This document shows positions 47,291 through 50,165 of a DNA stretch of 50,165 bases, in pieces. This DNA is from an uncultured Lachnoclostridium sp. (GTDB lineage: Bacteria > Bacillota > Clostridia > Lachnospirales > Lachnospiraceae): assembly GCA_946402335.1 (NCBI GenBank), contig CAMIWE010000009.1, positions 1 through 50,165 of the forward strand. Direction: 5' to 3'. The translations under genes and the position numbers were made by a program. Positions within the stretch are counted from its first letter, which is position 1; each line of letters opens with the position of its first letter. The notes under the pieces were generated by a model that was not told where the DNA came from, searched no databases, and saw nothing but the letters and a program-made list of their open reading frames with translations.

Positions 47291-49579
47291 TTATCGTTCC
47301 CCGGCTGTGATTTTTTTAAGCCCGAGGTAAACGCTCAATAAAACCAGTACCAGCGAAGTCCCGCCGATAACCGCAACATGATACAGCCGGCTTTCGCCGC
47401 TCTTTTTGGGAGTCGCCGGCTTCCACACGGAATCCTCCTGATTCGTGTTGTCCGGTATCTGCTCCACAGGGGTCGGAACAGGCGTCGGTGCCGGCTTATT
47501 CCCTTCTCCCTGCATCTCATAGGTTACATAGATATTGACTAAACTGCCCGGCATCACAAAATACGACGCCGAGTAAGATGTTTCATCAATCTGTACGGAG
47601 GCAGAATCCGCTTTTATCACGGAAACATATGTCCCTTCATCCTTCTGCATCCGCTTTTTGCTGATCTTAAGCTTCTGTCCGGCATAGGCCCCACTGACAC
47701 TGGCCGTGCCGCTTTCGGTAAATGCTCTGCCGTTAAAGACATAAACCGGGTAGAATTCCCTGCTGTCACCGAAATGACACTCCGCCGCTCCGTATGCGGC
47801 CGAACCGCTCCAGTAGGTTTTTAAGAGGTACAACTGCGCCGGCTCCGGTTCTTTCTGCGTCTTTGCGCTGACACGGTCCATAACAATCCGGTTGTCCGTA
47901 TCGGTCCGGATCTGATAATCACTGTATTCCGAAAAGACCGGTTCCAATGCTTTTCGGAAAGCTAAGTCCGACACAAGGCCGATTTCCTCCGGGATCCTGC
48001 ATTCCCATTTTCCTTCGTTTAATTCAAACCGGAAAATGATCGGATCCCCTCCGATTTCCGCGCTGAACAACATGTCATGCGCCGACATGAGCACTTCCGA
48101 AGGCCAGTTTCCGAATGCATCCACGCGTCCCAATTGCCATTCGCCGGAGCCATCCCCGAATCGTGTTCCGTTTCCCTCTTCCTGTTCGTCATAAACAAGA
48201 CGGATTCTGGTCCCGGGTTCTGCTTCCGTTATGTACTCGCCCGTTGCGGCATCCATTGCATAGCCGTTTAATACACGGATTTCATATTTCTGTTCTTTCC
48301 TGCCGGTGCCGTACTGAAATACAACCGGCCGGTAGGCTCCGCTGTTCGGAACATCATAGGCATAATAATCCCGAATCTTCGTTCCCGAAAGCGGGATAAA
48401 GAATACCGAGATATCTTTGCATCCGTTAGCACCGAGGTCCTCCTGCATGTATCCGACGATCACGTCATCAACGGAATCCCGGTCGATATCCGCCCGCCCG
48501 TAACGGTAATGCCGTCCGGTGCTGAGCATCTCACGGTAGCCTTCCTTCACATACAGTTCGGAAGGATTCACCGCGTTTCCGCAATCGTAAAAGCCCATCG
48601 AAAGATCCACAACCAGTGCCTGCTGCGCCTTCGTTTCGGCCGTCAGCTTTACATCCGCGCGCGGCATACGGATCATGACCTTGTCGGGATCCGGTTCCGT
48701 AAAACGGAAGTATTCCTTAACCTCGCCGTTCTTCCACGAAACGACATACTCGCCGTCCAATACTTCGGGAATCAGATACAGCTTCGTTCCCGGGGCGGCG
48801 GATTTCACCGGCTTGCCTGCGGAATCCACGACGGAAGCATGTTCCGCCTTGATGTTATAGTACTGGATGTTCTGCTTCTCCCCGAAGCGGATCGTCACCG
48901 GCCACGCAGGACCAGGCATAACATCCGAAAGTTTCACATCGCCCGTCACCGAGCATCCGTTGGTCGGAATGATGATTGCTCCCGGGACATCCTTTCCGTT
49001 GTTCTTTGCGTACAGATAAAGGTCCCAGGAACCGTCCCCGTTCATGTCTAAAACCGTGCTGTCACTTCCTGCCCGGTCCGATGTTGCATTGGCACCGGAA
49101 ACCAGTATGGCCGCCATATCCGTTTCACCGGACACAGAAGGGACGGACCAGATATCGCCGTCGGCCGTTTCAAAGTAGCCGTTTCGCAAGTCAATTTCAG
49201 CCGCCTTCTGCGGTGCCTTTTCAGCACTTAAAACGACATTGCCGCGGGGCATGAAAAACTCTTCATACACGATGCCGTTCCGGCTGCTTTTCTTCTCCCA
49301 GCGCCGGTTTTTTGGACTTACGGGATAACCGTTTTCGTCCTTTCCTTTCCAGCTTACGAGATATTCTCCCGCCGTCACTTCACAAACCAGAATGACCTTC
49401 GTGCCGGGCTTTGCCTTTGTAATAGCCTTGCCGTTTTCATCGGTTGCGTAGCCGCCGTTAACCGTAATGGTGTAGGCTCCTTCTTCTGCTTTTCCGGCAG
49501 AAATCCCGAAAAAGAACAAAAGAAGGAAAAACAACAACGCCGAAACGGTCCGAAAGACATCCCTATTTCTGTTCATCAT
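47291..49579 (-). CDS. Surface repeat protein 6 (A/B/C-module family)
   Basis: 762 residues from the ATG at 49579, with GAGGG seven bases upstream; 20 bases after the citrate synthase stop. Signal peptide to about 32 (ISAGKAEEG). Order A-B-A-B-A-C: B loops DMNGDGSWD and DIDRDSVDD (the second is degenerate), then the C region (ELNEGKWECRIPE to AECHFGDSREFYPV) shared with surface protein 4, and a last A-like module. A short Pro/Thr linker, a membrane helix near 732-754 and a very short basic tail follow. This resembles a sortase sorting end but without LPXTG. First of five coupled surface genes. Confidence 0.83.
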   Translation of the reverse strand: MMNRNRDVFRTVSALLFFLLLFFFGISAGKAEEGAYTITVNGGYATDENGKAITKAKPGTKVILVCEVTAGEYLVSWKGKDENGYPVSPKNRRWEKKSSRNGIVYEEFFMPRGNVVLSAEKAPQKAAEIDLRNGYFETADGDIWSVPSVSGETDMAAILVSGANATSDRAGSDSTVLDMNGDGSWDLYLYAKNNGKDVPGAIIIPTNGCSVTGDVKLSDVMPGPAWPVTIRFGEKQNIQYYNIKAEHASVVDSAGKPVKSAAPGTKLYLIPEVLDGEYVVSWKNGEVKEYFRFTEPDPDKVMIRMPRADVKLTAETKAQQALVVDLSMGFYDCGNAVNPSELYVKEGYREMLSTGRHYRYGRADIDRDSVDDVIVGYMQEDLGANGCKDISVFFIPLSGTKIRDYYAYDVPNSGAYRPVVFQYGTGRKEQKYEIRVLNGYAMDAATGEYITEAEPGTRIRLVYDEQEEGNGTRFGDGSGEWQLGRVDAFGNWPSEVLMSAHDMLFSAEIGGDPIIFRFELNEGKWECRIPEEIGLVSDLAFRKALEPVFSEYSDYQIRTDTDNRIVMDRVSAKTQKEPEPAQLYLLKTYWSGSAAYGAAECHFGDSREFYPVYVFNGRAFTESGTASVSGAYAGQKLKISKKRMQKDEGTYVSVIKADSASVQIDETSYSASYFVMPGSLVNIYVTYEMQGEGNKPAPTPVPTPVEQIPDNTNQEDSVWKPATPKKSGESRLYHVAVIGGTSLVLVLLSVYLGLKKITAGER

Positions 49580-49599
49580 TGCATTTCCCTCTTTATATA

Positions 49600-50165
49600 T
49601 CAACGTTTGTCAATCGGCACATACGGTGTCTCTTCACATACACTCTTATATGCCGGACGGATAATCTTGCCTGCGTTGATCAGTTCCTCCATCCTGTGCG
49701 CGCTCCAACCCGCGACTCTTGCCACGGCGAAGATGGGGGTATACAGTTCCTCGGGAAGCCCGAGCATCTGATAGGCAAATCCGCTGTAAAAATCCACATT
49801 GGCGCTGACGCCTTTGTACATCTTACGTTCCGAAGCAATCACCTTCGGAGCAAGTTCCTCAACAAGCTTATACAGGGCAAATTCCTTGTGCATGCCCTTT
49901 TCCTCAGACAGTTTCTCGACAAATCCGCGGAACATGACCGCACGCGGATCGGATACCGAATAAATCGCGTGTCCCATGCCGTAGATCAAACCGGCCTTGT
50001 CGAATGCCTCTTTGTGAAGCAGGGCGCGAAGATAATCCGCAACCTCTTCTTCGTCGGTCCAGTCGGAAACCTTCTCCTTCATCTCGGCGAACATTTCCAC
50101 AACCTTCATGTTGGCGCCGCCGTGCTTCGGTCCCTTCAAAGAGCCGAGCGCCGCCGTCATGGCCG
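49600..50165 (-). CDS. gltA: Citrate synthase, C-terminal part (cut by window edge)
   Basis: About 188 residues present; the 5' end lies beyond base 50165. Active-site His in GPKHGGAN, the second His in GMGHAIYSVSDPRA, and the catalytic Asp in DFYSGFAYQMLG, all typical of citrate/2-methylcitrate synthases. Condenses acetyl-CoA with oxaloacetate, in the cytoplasm. The stop is 20 bases before surface protein 6 on the same strand, with no terminator between, so surface genes may be read from the gltA promoter. Confidence 0.96.
   Translation of the reverse strand, partial: AMTAALGSLKGPKHGGANMKVVEMFAEMKEKVSDWTDEEEVADYLRALLHKEAFDKAGLIYGMGHAIYSVSDPRAVMFRGFVEKLSEEKGMHKEFALYKLVEELAPKVIASERKMYKGVSANVDFYSGFAYQMLGLPEELYTPIFAVARVAGWSAHRMEELINAGKIIRPAYKSVCEETPYVPIDKR

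Noticed and set aside
31845-49579. DxDGDGxxD loops as dockerins of a cellulosome
   Set aside because: Dockerins have two paired 22-residue loops and occur once per protein; here single loops repeat within each B module and no cohesin or scaffoldin features are present.
47291-49579. Sortase-anchored wall proteins
   Set aside because: The ends have a membrane helix and charged tail but no LPXTG-like motif, and most tails are far too long for sorting signals.

Overview
The window looks like chromosomal DNA of an anaerobic, low-to-mid GC Gram-positive bacterium of the class Clostridia, most likely a Lachnospiraceae relative. This is inferred from the gene order tig-clpP-clpX-lon-yihA, DUF4364 and DUF6171 family proteins, Pro-Thr-rich wall-spanning linkers on exported proteins, strong GGAGG ribosome binding sites and a mostly fermentative enzyme set. 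No phage genes, insertion sequences or CRISPR arrays were seen.

Layout. 1-3.2 kb (minus strand): a C4-acid block of malate/lactate dehydrogenase, class II fumarase and a malic enzyme cut by the window edge. 3.4-6.7 kb: a lipoprotein with a PIG-L/LmbE deacetylase-like domain and a four-helix membrane protein. 6.9-10.9 kb: a DUF937 protein with a lysine-rich linker, a coiled-coil protein, tRNA-Gly(GCC), a frameshifted FAD-dependent reductase and a GlsB/YeaQ-type small membrane protein. 11.0-17.2 kb: an F-type ATP synthase operon atpB-E-F-A-G-D-C (minus). It has no atpH; instead the C-terminal domain of subunit delta is fused to the N terminus of alpha. 17.3-19.0 kb: an anchored hypothetical protein and an RlmI-like methyltransferase. 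19.2-22.1 kb (plus): a PspA / DUF4364 / NfeD / SPFH membrane-maintenance cluster. 22.2-28.5 kb (minus): proteostasis operon tig-clpP-clpX-lon-yihA. 28.6-31.6 kb: a 1019-residue PAS-GGDEF-GAF-PAS-GGDEF-EAL protein whose signature residues are largely lost.

31.8-49.6 kb is dominated by six large paralogous surface proteins (670-1013 aa). Each has a signal peptide, alternating InlB-like repeat modules (A) and modules with a DxDGDGxxD calcium-type loop (B), usually a Pro/Thr linker, one C-terminal membrane helix and a charged tail. Five form a tight minus-strand run directly downstream of citrate synthase (cut by the right edge). The sixth lies across a small insert of a DJ-1/PfpI protein, a GH51 arabinofuranosidase and a DUF6171 protein.

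How the genes fit together: citrate synthase, malate dehydrogenase, fumarase, malic enzyme and the broken fumarate-reductase-like flavoprotein suggest an incomplete TCA cycle used in branches. The ATP synthase has proton-type c-subunit residues. The surface-protein array and the intracellular arabinofuranosidase suggest contact with plant polysaccharide or host material; this link is inference. The strongest candidates for something new are the delta-alpha ATP synthase fusion and the paralogous A/B-module surface protein array.
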